This document shows, in pieces, positions 11,948 to 22,065 of a stretch of 38,165 bases of DNA (its first letter is position 1; each line of letters begins with the position of its first letter). Position numbers and translations under genes: made by a program. This DNA comes from Oehlia diaphana. Taxonomy: Eukaryota; Glomeromycota; Glomeromycetes; Glomerales; Glomeraceae. The notes under the pieces are model-generated. The model searched no databases and had not been told where the DNA came from. It saw nothing but the letters and a program-made list of their open reading frames with translations. The stretch spans positions 12,356 through 50,520 of the forward strand of contig QZLH01000647.1 of the NCBI GenBank assembly GCA_003833135.1. The letters are read 5' to 3'.

Positions 11948-14026
11948 ATGGCAACTTCAGTATATGAAGTTGTGGTAGGTGTAGATTTTGGTACGTGTTC
12001 GAGTACGTTTGCGTACTCTCATAAATCGAATAACTTATCAGAAATAGTTACAAATGATATATGGCCACAACAAGGACAACGTGGCGTATTTAAAACCAAT
12101 ACTATTTTATTTTATAATTCACAAACTTGGAATGTTGTTGGTTGGGGCTCAAGTGCAATAACGCGTCAAGAGAAAAAGAAAAAGAAAAAAACAGATAATA
12201 ATGATCTACCCACTGGTGTACCTCCTACACTTTCAGTATCTTTGTTTAAATTATTCCTTGGAAATGCAAGAGAACAAGATAAACCTATTTTACCTCAGGG
12301 CCTAAGTTATAGACAATGTGTAATTGATTATCTTGCAGAAATGACCAAAGTATGTAACTGTTGATTGACTTCCTTGAATTCCTTCCTTCACGAATGATTA
12401 AAATAATACTATATTTACTTATATTCAGCTAATTAAAACTACAATAGCAACAAGATGGCCAGGTGAATGTTTTTATTATATAAGCACTTGCTTGTAATAA
12501 TACAATAAGCTAACGTGTTTAATTCTTTATATTAGGAATAAATTTTTATAAGAACGTTTTGATTGTTTTAACGGGTAATTTTATAATTCATTATTTAAAT
12601 TATCATTAAAAAAATTCTGTTCTAATTTAAAATTGTAATTTATTGATTAGTTCCGGCAGATTTTTCGGAAAGAGCAAAGGCAATCATGCGTGATTGTGCA
12701 TTTAAAGCCGGATTATTACAGTTTGCAGATTCTCCAAATTTGGAATTTACTACTGAACGTAAGTATTTTTTATAAATTAAAAAAATAGGAGTTCTTGATT
12801 GTTATTACTAATTTAAATATGTAATTAGCCGAGGCTGCTGCTATTCATTGCATTACCTCACTTAGACAATTAGGATTAAAATCTGGCGGTAAATATCACT
12901 TTTCAATAAATATGATTTAATTAATTAATTATACTAACTACAAGATTGATTATTTATAAACATTATAGCTAATTTTATGATAGTGGATTGTGGAGGTGGA
13001 GCAGTCGATTTAACGATGAGAAAATTGACAAGCAATAATCAGATTAGTGAAATAACCGAGAGGACGGGAGATTATTGTGGAAGTACTTTTGTAAATAAAG
13101 AGTTCTTAAATTTTCTTTATCAAAAATATAATTTATATCAATCAATACAACAACTTTATTATAATCATAATGATCAATTTCAATATTTAATAGAAGAATT
13201 TTGTAACAAAGTAAAATTACCGTTTACAGGAGATCAATCAGATTTTAAAAATATTTGTATAGATTTAGAAGATACTTGTCCAGATTTGATGTATTATGTT
13301 AATGATGAAATTACAAGGCAGAGGATGGAACAAGAAGAATGGATAATTGAATTAGATTTCTTAAGTGTTTTAAATATGTTTGATCCAGTTATACAAAGAA
13401 TTAATTGGTTAATCGGAAATCAATTAAATTCTTTTGGAAAAAAATGTTCTGCAATTTTTCTTGTTGGAGGTTTTAGTGAATCCATTTATCTAGTGAGACA
13501 AGTTAAACAAACGTTTAGTAAATATGTTCCTATAATCGAAGTACCATCTCAGCCTATAACTGCTGTAGTTAGAGGTGCTGTACAATATGGCTTAAATATG
13601 AGAACCATACAAACGAGAGTCTTACGTTACACTTATGGCGTACAGGTTTTAAAGAAATGGAAAAAAGGAGACGATCCTAGAAGAAAAACTCAAAACGGGT
13701 TAAAGTTCTGTTTTCATGAATTGGCAAAAAGAGGAACTGAAGTCAAAGTAAATCAAACTTTTGGTTATGTGGCTAAACCTTCTAGTTTAAATCAGATTGA
13801 TATGACTTTTAATATTTATGCTACAACAAATTTTGATGCTAAATATTGTGATGATCCTAATACAAAGCATTTGGGTACACTTAAAATAGATTTACCTGAT
13901 ATTCAACTTGGAAGTAAGAGATTAGTAGAATTCTATCTTACCTTTGGCACAATGGAAATTAAAGCAACCGCGAAGAATAAGAATTCTGGTTTGGTTTATC
14001 AAACAACGCTTAATTTAGACTTCTAA
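11948..14026 (+). CDS. HSPA12-like Hsp70 ATPase
   Basis: Six exons (11948-12349, 12429-12462, 12536-12574, 12651-12758, 12829-12888, 12969-14026) join to 566 residues. The actin/Hsp70 nucleotide-binding fold is clear. Phosphate loop 1 is VVVGVDFGTCSSTFAYS near the N terminus. TVPADFSERAKAIMRDCAFKAG and EPEAAAIHC span the exon 3-5 joins. Phosphate loop 2 is MIVDCGGGAVDLT, and the adenosine motif is IFLVGGFSESIYLV. The length and lack of a standard Hsp70 substrate domain match the HSPA12A/B type, a family often expanded in mycorrhizal fungi (from general knowledge). The C-terminal 170 residues are beta-rich and diverged. A lysine run (EKKKKKKKT) near residue 78 interrupts the N-terminal lobe. 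Exons of 34 and 39 nt are unusually small. The substrate is unknown. Confidence 0.88.
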
Positions 14027-14145
14027 TTTTTTGTTCATTTTTTAGAAAGAAATATATACATTTTAAAATAGCACTATATTCAAAAGTAAAAATATATCAC
14101 ACTAGGAAATACTTACCTGTGACGAGAATATCTCAATTAAAAAGA

Positions 14146-15288
14146 CTATCTATGCGACGTATTCGGTGGCAGCTCTATTTGATCTTGTTGGCTTGCTTCG
14201 AATTGCGCCAACAATTTAAAATCTTCCATATAAGCCGCAATTATATCTCTATGTACCTAATAGTGTTGGATATTATTATAAGGGGTTCATTTATGGATTT
14301 AGCAAATACATTAAATAATATTTTACCTGTGTGGGTGTCCTTTGGGTGATTTTAATATTCTTGGCCCTATAAGATTTTCTTCTACGTTTATAATCGCGTT
14401 GTTCCGCTAATAATTCTTCACGCGTTTTTTGTCCTTGACTTTGTTCTATAAAATTAAAAGTGTAAAAATATCATAAGCGAAAAGACATGTAAATAAACAT
14501 TCTAAATAAAAACCTTTCATTTTTTGTATGGCTTCCCAAACTTGATCAAAGTTTTGATATATATCCTTTTTTTGTTGCTGATGTTGTTCACGAATTTGAT
14601 CACACATTCCAATTTCTTTTTCGTATTTTTGCAATCTTTGATCGACTGTTAAAGATAGTGGCCCTTCTTTAATTTCTGATATCTGTTGTAATTCTTCTGT
14701 TAAAGATTGGAAAAGACGCGTTAATAAATGATGATAAATAAATTAACGAAAGAAGTACAAACAACAAACCTTTATTCAAGGATATAACAGATGGAGAATT
14801 TTGATAAAAAAAATTTGAACTTGGCAATTTCTTCCTCTAAATTATTTTAATGAATTAAATGGGAAATTAATATTTTTGAACAAGCAACAAATAAATGACT
14901 ACAATATATACATATATTTATATACATATATACGAATCGCGTACCCTTCCAAGTTCATTATGTATGCCATGAAATTTCAATTCACATTTTCGAAAGTGTC
15001 GTCCAAAGGACTTAGAGGGAACTTTATGAGCTGGATTAAATGGACAATTTACTAAAGACTTGATTTCCTTTTGATTGATAAAATAATTAAATAAAATAAC
15101 AAATAGATAAAAATTCAGAAAATTTTAGACGAAAATTTAAATGCAACCTGCTGCTGAATTTTAACATTTTCTAAATCTAATGATAGTTCATTCAGTAAAT
15201 TTTCAAAATGTTTATTATACTCCTTTAATTGTGTCTCATAAGCTTCAATTTGGTTAAGTCGACTTTGTGAAGAATTCTCAACAGACAT
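14146..15288 (-). CDS. SNRNP48: U11/U12 snRNP 48 kDa protein (minor spliceosome)
   Basis: Minus-strand exons 15148-15288, 14945-15067, 14770-14836, 14514-14696, 14327-14445 and 14146-14256 join to 247 residues. The CHHC finger CPFNPAH-x9-H-x3-C (C55, H61, H71, C75) is the U11-48K type that contacts the U12-type 5' splice site. Further on, SSNFFYQNSPSVISLNK and LLAEQRDYKRRRKSYRAKN resemble the human protein closely, as does the following VHRDIIAAYMED; that co-linearity separates it from other CHHC proteins (TRM13, GTSF1). It is shorter than human SNRNP48 (339), mainly for lack of the Arg/Ser tail. Two introns have GTTT-type donors (GTTTGT, GTTTTT). The frame is open upstream of 15288 but has no ATG, so this start is chosen. 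It is divergent from MIX23. Confidence 0.88.
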
Positions 15289-15525
15289 TATTAAGTGAAA
15301 AAGTAGGTTGGCTACGCGTACCGGTAAACTTTTTCGATACAATTTCACATGACTTTCAATGTCACAAGATTTCAAGATAAAAATTAATCATAAATAAATA
15401 ATTTTCGTTTCTCTTGTCAATATTGTAAACATTTTTTTTTCGCTGCCTAATACACGTTTTTTGTATCTTTATAGATATTATTAATTATTGTTGTATTATC
15501 TCAGATAAATCTTTTTAAAAGAAAT
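15289..15525. promoter_or_regulatory. Shared divergent promoter SNRNP48 / MIX23
   Basis: Only 237 bp separate the two start codons, so the 5' UTRs and core promoters of both genes must lie here. A GC-richer word (TACGCGTACCGGTAAAC, near 15314-15330) stands out against the AT background and might be a factor site. Confidence 0.45.
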
Positions 15526-16202
15526 ATGAATGAAGTTAATGCTGATACATGTTATAACCTATCTTATTTCAAAGGTAATTAAATTCATTTAATTTAATTA
15601 AATCATCATATGAGCATTGTTTAAAGCAACCAATTATTCTATTAGATCTTATGAAAGAATATAGAAAAATAGATGATAATATTATGCTGAAATTGAACAC
15701 AACTGATACGCATTCTAAAGAGGCTTGCGCGAATTTTTTCGTAGAATTAGCTGATGCTTATCAAAAGAGAGAATATGCTATAGATAAATGTCTAAAAGTG
15801 TGTGATATTGTTAAGCTATTATATTTTTATTATTATTAAATTTAGAATTAGTTAATTAAATTAATAAAATTTAGTTTAGATTTTAGATGCTGAGTTGGAA
15901 AAAAAACGTAAAGCACTGGAAGATGATCCATTTGATAAAGACTTAAAGAATCAAATGTTTGTTGATGAATCAAAGGTATTATAAATCTTTTTTATGTGTT
16001 TTCATTTATATATATAATTTATATTATTAATGCATTTTTTTTTTTAAAAAAAAAAACTAATATTAAAAAGAGACGAATGATTAATAATGAATTTACAGTA
16101 GAAGATATTGTGAGAGAAAGAAGTCTAACAGTATTTAAGAACAAATGTCGTATATTTCATATATCAAAGGAATTTGAAGAATTCATTAATAAGAGACGAT
16201 AA
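15526..16202 (+). CDS. MIX23: MIX23 (CCDC58) mitochondrial intermembrane-space protein
   Basis: Exons 15526-15574, 15646-15797, 15880-15975 and 16071-16202 join to 142 residues; human CCDC58 has 144. Shared blocks are the CxxLxxFKDLMKEYRKIDDNI start, LNTT, a central pair of cysteines, a helical ELEKKRKALEDD segment and the closing VEDIVRERSLTVFKNKCRIF. Cysteines at 9, 44, 65 and 125 fit the family's oxidative-folding (Mia40-dependent) class; there is no cleavable presequence. Yeast Mix23 supports protein import across the inner membrane. The acceptor of intron 2 was set at 15879 because it keeps the frame (CLK-ILDAELEKK); two nearby AGs do not. The acceptor of intron 3 (AAAAAG) is weak. Confidence 0.85.
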
Positions 16203-16435
16203 AAATAAACTTTCTTTTTTTAATGTAATAATTTATTAGCAAAAACACGGAATTGCTCTATATTCCCTTAAATTTTTTAAATGGGTCGTAAACTCTATTA
16301 AAAAAAAAATTTGTTTCCATAATTGTGTGATTAAGGAAATTTGTAATAATTTTTATCTTCATATTTTTTTAATGTTTTTTTTTATTGTACAATTAATACT
16401 TTTAACGAGCAATTATGTATTATTATGATCATTAT

Positions 16436-19291
16436 CTAATGATCAATATGTAAAAATTTACAATCATCGCCCATATTACACTTTCCTCGGGTATAATACC
16501 AACATTCCGAACCTCTACCCCTGTTTGGCCTAATCACACCATCACCACCTCTATTTGGAGGTTGAAAGTTCTGTTGATTAGATGAAGGTTGAAGTTGATA
16601 CCGCTGAGGAACAACATTTGAAGTTTGGTGATTATGTTGTTGTTGCTGCTGCTGCTGCTGTTGTTGTTGTTGTTGTTGTTGCTGTTGTTGCTGTTGCTGA
16701 TGTTGCTGATGTTGCTGTTGCTGATGTTGCTGGTGTTGCTGGTGTTGTTGTTGCTGGTGTTGTTGGTGTTGTTGTTGCTGGATTTGCTGTTGCTGGATTT
16801 GCTGTTGCTGTTGCTGGTGCTGTTGTTGCTGGTGCTGTTGTTGCTGGTGATGTTGCTGGTAATGCATCATATTTCCCTGATTGAAACCCCATTGTGCGAG
16901 CGGCATTGGTGGTGGTGCAACTTGAGGTTGTGGTGGTGGTGCAGAGAAAGGTTGACCCGGTGGTATCATCATCCCCCTTGGTGGAATGTTTTGTACCATC
17001 TTTGGGGGTTCCGGAGGGAAAATATTTAAATTTTTATTTTGCATCGTTTCCCATTTTGGATAGACTTGATAAAGTACTCGCAATACTTCTTCATTATAGC
17101 CATTAAAGTCTAATAAATCAATATCTTTATCAACTTCATGTTTAAAATTTTCTTTATTTTCTTCAAGAAATAATTCTTTGGGAGATAATGACTGATTATA
17201 TTTATTTATTTGATAATTATGAGGAGGTTCTGCAGGAGTAAAGGGAACTTGATCTGATGTAATATAAATTGTTTCAAGTATCTGTCTTTCTCTTTCCTCT
17301 TGAATTCTCGCTTCCTCACTTTCAACAGATTTTCGTTTTTTTATTTTTGGTCTAGAAGAAAAATCAATTGTAAGTGGTATATGCCACTGAATAACTGGTG
17401 CTTTACGAACTCGTTTGAAGGCTGCACGACCTTCATTCCTATCAAGATCTCGAGCATTTCCGTAGTGATGTGGAGTATCGGCCGTAGTCGGCTCTTCATC
17501 AGAATCTTCAGGATCTATTACTTCAAATAATTTTACTTTTTCAAGTAGGCCATCAGGAGCAAATGTAACCCGTTTCCTTTTTTTAGAAGGAATAGATGGT
17601 ATTTCGGGCTCTTTATGTTTTTGAATAGGTGAGCTATCGTCAGAAGTTTCTGCCTGCAGATTATGTGTAACCTGTTTTTCAATTTTTTGCTTTGAAGTCG
17701 GTATTAATTTCGATGGATCTTTTTGAGGTGGCCTAGGAATTTGTCTTTTGGACGCAGACGCAGCTAAATTACTAAGCAATTGAGTAAAGATACTAGGTTT
17801 TTCGTTCTTTTCATTTTCATTCTGCGCATCAGCGGCTTTTTTCCTTTTTTGGTCGGCGGGTTTAGGTCTAACTAATTCTCTTCCGCCAGACGAAGTTTGG
17901 GTAGATTGAATTGTCGAAGGTTTGGACAGATCCGATTTTGAATTAATTTTTTGATTACTTTTTTCCACTTTTTCTAACCTTTTCTTTTCTTCGAGTGCTT
18001 TTTGTTCTTTTAATTCCTTTTGTTCTTTTAATTCTTTTAATTCTTTTTGTTCTTTTTGTTCTTTTAATTGTTGTTCTTCCAATTGTTTCTTCTCTTCGAC
18101 CCATTTATCAAGGAGTTTTCCAGCTAACTTGGCAACCCCATCAATAGTAGATTCTTTTACGTTTTTATTATAGATGACCGTTCCAAGACCACTAGAACGA
18201 GATAAAGTATAATCGATAGGTAGCAGGCTTACAATTTCGAGTAGCTCTTTTAAATTATTATTTTCATCAGTTTTTGTCGCTTCCTCCTTAATCCAATTTC
18301 TCAGTATGTAACTAACGCGTTCGCGTACAAGCGATTTCAAAATTTCCGGATGATGAGTTTGTTTTATAATATGTAAAATAACGCCACGCGTATTTGGTGA
18401 AGTGTCTTTAACCTTTTTAAGAAAATCTTTGACAACATCAGTAGAAATTAAACCCAAATCATGATTTAGGTATGTCATTATACTTGCAATAAGCTCTCTC
18501 GATTCATTGTTTTCAGAATTTTGATTAGAGTTTGTTTTTCGTGGTTCATCAAGTTTTACACTAGCTATAATATTGTTGTCATAATTAATAGTACTTGGAA
18601 AATGATTAATACTTGAATTGTTATTAGCGAAATTGTTACTCATATTATTATTTATACTTGTACTATTACTAGAGAAATTATTACTTGTAATTGTACTATT
18701 TGTGTTACTACTAGCGAAATTATTACTATTAACTATATTATTATTACCGTTACTCATATATTCAGGAGATATAAAATTATTATAATATTGTAGTTCAGTT
18801 GGTATTGAGCCAGGAAGTAAATTGGCAGAAGTATTGTACATATTTTCTTGAGTTTGTTGAGGTGGATCTGATATATACACGTAAACTTCATGATCTGGAA
18901 TTGAGGACATTACTGGTCCTCCATCAAAAGGAGAAAAATATGGTGAGGTAGTTTCAGTACTATGTTCGATATTACTTTCGGCGGCAACGTTAATAAAAGG
19001 AGCTGTTGTAGTTGTGGTAGGTGTGGTAGTTGTGACAGTTGTGGTAGGTAAATTAGTGGCACCTTGTTCTCTTTGCAATTTCATTTCTTTCTTTCTTCTT
19101 CGTTGAAACCATTCGTTCACCTGGGATTCGGTAGCACCTATAGCGCCTGCAGCTTTAAGTTTTTGTGATTTATCAGGATATTTTGCCTGTTGATATATAC
19201 CCTCCAGCAACGCCAAGTGCTCTTCCGTAAAATGAAATCGTGGTCTTGGTTGTCGTTGTTGAGATACCTGCGCTACTCTTTGATCATCCAT
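16436..19291 (-). CDS. Homeodomain-TFIIS_N-PP1-docking-CCCH protein (PNUTS/LUMINIDEPENDENS-like)
   Basis: A single uninterrupted frame of 951 residues. A homeodomain-like region at about 17-72 ends in WFQRRRKKEMK; Trp48, Phe49 and Gln50 equivalents are present but the usual Asn51 is Arg (R64). Low-complexity Thr and Asn tracts follow. Residues about 265-400 form a TFIIS N-terminal (LW) helical domain (LNHDLGLIS, VVKDFLKKVKDT, IVSLLPID, LAGKLLDKWVEE), then a Lys/Glu coiled segment. KKRKRVTFAPDG at 571-581 holds an RVTF PP1-docking motif followed by the acidic stretch seen in PNUTS. A long polyQ/His tract leads to an RG-rich stretch and a C-terminal CCCH finger (C930, C938, C944, H948). LW domain, RVxF motif and CCCH together are the PPP1R10/PNUTS plan; plant LUMINIDEPENDENS adds a homeodomain. 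Predicted nuclear PP1 regulator acting at RNA polymerase II termination. Assigned by architecture, not full alignment. Confidence 0.82.
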   Translation of the reverse strand: MDDQRVAQVSQQRQPRPRFHFTEEHLALLEGIYQQAKYPDKSQKLKAAGAIGATESQVNEWFQRRRKKEMKLQREQGATNLPTTTVTTTTPTTTTTAPFINVAAESNIEHSTETTSPYFSPFDGGPVMSSIPDHEVYVYISDPPQQTQENMYNTSANLLPGSIPTELQYYNNFISPEYMSNGNNNIVNSNNFASSNTNSTITSNNFSSNSTSINNNMSNNFANNNSSINHFPSTINYDNNIIASVKLDEPRKTNSNQNSENNESRELIASIMTYLNHDLGLISTDVVKDFLKKVKDTSPNTRGVILHIIKQTHHPEILKSLVRERVSYILRNWIKEEATKTDENNNLKELLEIVSLLPIDYTLSRSSGLGTVIYNKNVKESTIDGVAKLAGKLLDKWVEEKKQLEEQQLKEQKEQKELKELKEQKELKEQKALEEKKRLEKVEKSNQKINSKSDLSKPSTIQSTQTSSGGRELVRPKPADQKRKKAADAQNENEKNEKPSIFTQLLSNLAASASKRQIPRPPQKDPSKLIPTSKQKIEKQVTHNLQAETSDDSSPIQKHKEPEIPSIPSKKRKRVTFAPDGLLEKVKLFEVIDPEDSDEEPTTADTPHHYGNARDLDRNEGRAAFKRVRKAPVIQWHIPLTIDFSSRPKIKKRKSVESEEARIQEERERQILETIYITSDQVPFTPAEPPHNYQINKYNQSLSPKELFLEENKENFKHEVDKDIDLLDFNGYNEEVLRVLYQVYPKWETMQNKNLNIFPPEPPKMVQNIPPRGMMIPPGQPFSAPPPQPQVAPPPMPLAQWGFNQGNMMHYQQHHQQQQHQQQQHQQQQQQIQQQQIQQQQHQQHQQQQHQQHQQHQQQQHQQHQQQQQQQQQQQQQQQQQQQQQHNHQTSNVVPQRYQLQPSSNQQNFQPPNRGGDGVIRPNRGRGSECWYYTRGKCNMGDDCKFLHIDH
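16635..16862. repeat. CAA/CAG trinucleotide tract encoding polyQ/His
   Basis: On the minus strand this is a CAA/CAG/CAC-rich tract in the PNUTS-like gene, with an uninterrupted Gln run of more than 20 residues near 16636-16700 followed by Gln-His blocks. Mixed CAA and CAG codons suggest slower expansion than pure CAG. Long poly-Val and poly-Leu frames on the opposite strand are by-products. Confidence 0.85.
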
Positions 19292-19734
19292 TATACTTTT
19301 TTTTTCTTTTACGAGACGAAACTAATTTTTATTACTTTTGATCAAAAAATTCAAATTGCCAGTTTATTTATCATATGATTGAAAAATTGCACGTGTATGT
19401 TAGTGTTGATCGTTAACCTTGAATTCCGTGGAATTTTGGATTTAATATCGAGATATATGCCTTCTAAATACAATTACGCAATACAATTCAGTGAAAGCAA
19501 AAATTACTGTATCACTTGTATGTAATACAAAATATGCTAGTCAAAAGATAGTAAAACTAGAATAAAGTGGATCAAAAATTGGGATCAATATAGACTAAAA
19601 ATAAACTCGTTATCATCTGATATCACTAATGTATTAATTATTAATTTCATTTTATTGTTATGAAAAACGCGCGGAAACTTTAGCGTTTTACATTTTTTTC
19701 CTTTTTCTCTCGTCTGTATGATAAATTTAAAATA
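19292..19734. promoter_or_regulatory. Shared divergent promoter (PNUTS-like / CBS protein)
   Basis: The 443 bp lie between two divergent ATGs and contain no ORF. Pyrimidine-rich stretches adjoin both starts (TTTTTTTCTTTTACG beside 19291 and TTTTTTTCCTTTTTCTCTCG near 19690). CACGTG (19391-19396) is an E-box palindrome and a possible bHLH site. Confidence 0.4.
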
Positions 19735-20832
19735 ATGTATTCTACACCACAACATATTAGTTTTTTAAAAGGACAAACCATAGACTCTGTTATTAAGGAA
19801 AAACAGAATATTTCACAACTTATTGAAATTCCTATTACTGCTACTATTGAAGAAGCTTTTGATGTTTTGTTGGCGGAAAATATTTTAAGTGTCCCTGTTT
19901 ATAGACTTTGGAGAGGTCAAAAGCAACCTATTGCTATTGTTAATGTAGTCGATTTAGTTGCTTTTGTTTGTTTACAGGTATGACAAAGGTTATAAAAAAT
20001 TATAAATTTTTGAAAAAAAAGTAAAAAGATTAATTTTTTTTTTTTCGCTGTTAATAAGCCAATTTTCAATAATGGAAATAGTTGCGAATTATCAAATTTT
20101 AATAGTAAATCAATTTTTTTACAAAATTCCATTGGTGAATTAATCGGTTTATCAGCCGAAAGTACACATCTTACAATGTGTCATCCAGATGATTTATTAA
20201 TTGATACATTGGAATTATTTACTCGAAAACAAGTTCATAGAGTTTTGGTAACTGAACGAAGACCAGTTGAAGATCAAGATGGAGAAGAAGTTATTAACGA
20301 AGATGAAGTTAAACCTTGTTTTGTATCACAAACTGATATTGTAAGATTTTTATTCCAACATAATCATCAATTAGGTAAAATTTTGGATACTTCTGCATCT
20401 GAAGTATCTAATAGAACGATTCGTTTAATTGGAAGAAATAATTTATTGGGACAACCCTCTTCTATTACAATTCATGATCAAGCTTTAACAGCTTTTAAAA
20501 AAATCCATCAAGATGGAGTTAGTGCTGTTGCCGTTGTTGGAGATAATGGAACGTTAGTCGGAGAAGTTAGCGCTGCAGACTTAAGAGGGTTGAATAGAGA
20601 AAGGTTATCTGATTTAACAAAACCCGTAATTATGTTTTTAAAGAGTTCTAAAGGAGATTTAACCAAACCTTTAACTTGTCATGGTAAATTTACTCTCAGT
20701 CAAGTTATGGCAGGAATTATCCGCAGCAAAGCTCATAGAGTTTGGGTTGTTGATGAAGATGATGTCCCTATTGGTGTTATTACTCTTAGTGATATTCTTT
20801 CGATGTTTTTACCTGATGTTAATGGACAATAA
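19735..20832 (+). CDS. Protein with four CBS domains (AMPK-gamma/Sds23-like)
   Basis: Exons 19735-19977 and 20059-20832 join to 338 residues. Four CBS motifs can be followed in two Bateman pairs: TIEEAFDVLLAENILSVPVY...IAIVNVVDLVAF, DDLLIDTLELFTRKQVHRVLV...SQTDIVRFL, ALTAFKKIHQDGVSAVAVV...EVSAADLRG, and TLSQVMAGIIRSKAHRVWVV...GVITLSDILSMF. Such domains bind adenine nucleotides. The length (338) and the last motif HRVWVVDEDDVPIGVITLSDIL are close to AMPK gamma (Snf4), the energy-sensing subunit. The second domain has a Glu/Asp-rich insert (VEDQDGEEVINEDEV) that I do not expect in Snf4, so a Sds23-type or plant CBSX-like protein remains possible. No kinase or channel domain is attached. It is divergent from the PNUTS-like gene. 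Confidence 0.8.
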
Positions 20833-21880
20833 TAATATTATTATTGCTTAATATTTAATTTTATTATCATTTCTTGTATGATTCTTATTATTTTCTTACA
20901 ATTTCCACATTAAACCTGTACATGTATATAGTCGAACAATAGTTTTATTATTTTATTTATATTATTTTTAGGGATAAGGGAAAATTTTTGTGTACTAAGT
21001 ATAAACATTATATATAAAATTCAACTTTTATTTTCCCGCTTGAAAAAAGGTAGGGTACCACCCTTTTAAAGTTGTACAAATAGTCAAAATGAGGCAAACA
21101 CGAAGTTTTATAAACGTCCGAAATCGTTACACAAAAATAATCAAACATGAAGTATATTAAATTATGAAAAATAGCATGATATCGGAAATTATGTTCAGCC
21201 ACTTCTACCTAGCATTTAATTAATGTTTTATCAAAATTGAGTACTATAACTTCTAAGGATTCAAGGCTTTATTATGTGTTTAAAAGTAAATGTTGAGTTA
21301 CTTTTCTGCAAAAAATTGCCCTCTCGATATGAAGAAATAGTGTCGAGTATGTGATTTCATCATGTGATTAATAAGCAAGAGTGGCTCTGCTGGTCTATAT
21401 ATAATTTAGGCTAGATAAATAATTTGATAGATTTCCTTGACCTATCCGCTTTTTATATACGCTTTTCCTGTTTTATTAAAGTGTCAATATTTCACAATTT
21501 CGGTATATTATTCTTTTTTTAACTTATTTTGATTGGATTGATCGCTTCAATTTTAGATCGTCTCTTTTAATTATTTGTTTTTAGCTATTTGTATTTCTAA
21601 GTAATTAGTTCGCTGAATACATTTTGTTACAGTAATTGCCGCATTGATGCAACAAATTTAATTGGCTCTTTTCATATCATATTGACCTTTTAATATCTTC
21701 TTCTCATCCCTTAATCACATTATTATCACTAGAAACAATAAATGTTTCTTTTTTAATAGGTCTAGTATTATGTTATGTTTGATATTCTTTTATGATAATT
21801 GATCTACGATAGAAATTCTAAATATAAACAAAATAAAATAATGAAAATTAATATAGCGAATTAATCTTTATATTTGTAGT
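20833..21880. other. AT-rich spacer
   Basis: The 3' region of the CBS gene followed by intergenic DNA. A short less AT-rich stretch at 21030-21070 (CCCGCTTGAAAAAAGGTAGGGTACCACCC) contains a GGTACC palindrome flanked by GG/CC. I see no gene. Confidence 0.4.
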
Positions 21881-21885
21881 TAATG

Positions 21886-22065
21886 TATGTCCAGCTAATG
21901 ATCTTATTAATACACTGTGTAACGTATTTAAACTATCGGAATATGGATCCACTAGTGATATACTCCAATGAAAAGTCATTGAAATTTTCAAGGACACAAC
22001 TTCAAAATATCTTTATAACGAACTCGTGTTATACCGAATTTTACAGTTAGTGTAGTACCGATTTC
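21886..22065 (+). pseudogene. Possible decayed coding fragment, family unknown
   Basis: From about 21886 one forward frame reads VNVCPANDLINTLCNVFKLS and continues to a TGA, after which the same frame carries on with a protein-like stretch (IEIFKDTTSKYLYNELVLY) to a TAG. The segment is less AT-rich than its surroundings and amino-acid use looks protein-like, but there is no start, and stops break it. I do not recognise the family. Confidence 0.22.

Noticed and set aside
15289..15375. Longer SNRNP48 start at 15375
   Set aside because: The codon there is TTG. The first ATG in frame is 15288, and the extra residues match nothing known in the family.
16582..17029. Plus-strand poly-Val and poly-Leu frames
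   Set aside because: They are the antisense of the CAA/CAG tract in the PNUTS-like gene.
16436..19291. Homeodomain as part of a fungal mating-type (MAT) locus
   Set aside because: MAT loci of this kind carry two divergent homeodomain genes. Here the partner across the promoter is a CBS protein, and the LW, RVTF and CCCH elements point to PNUTS.
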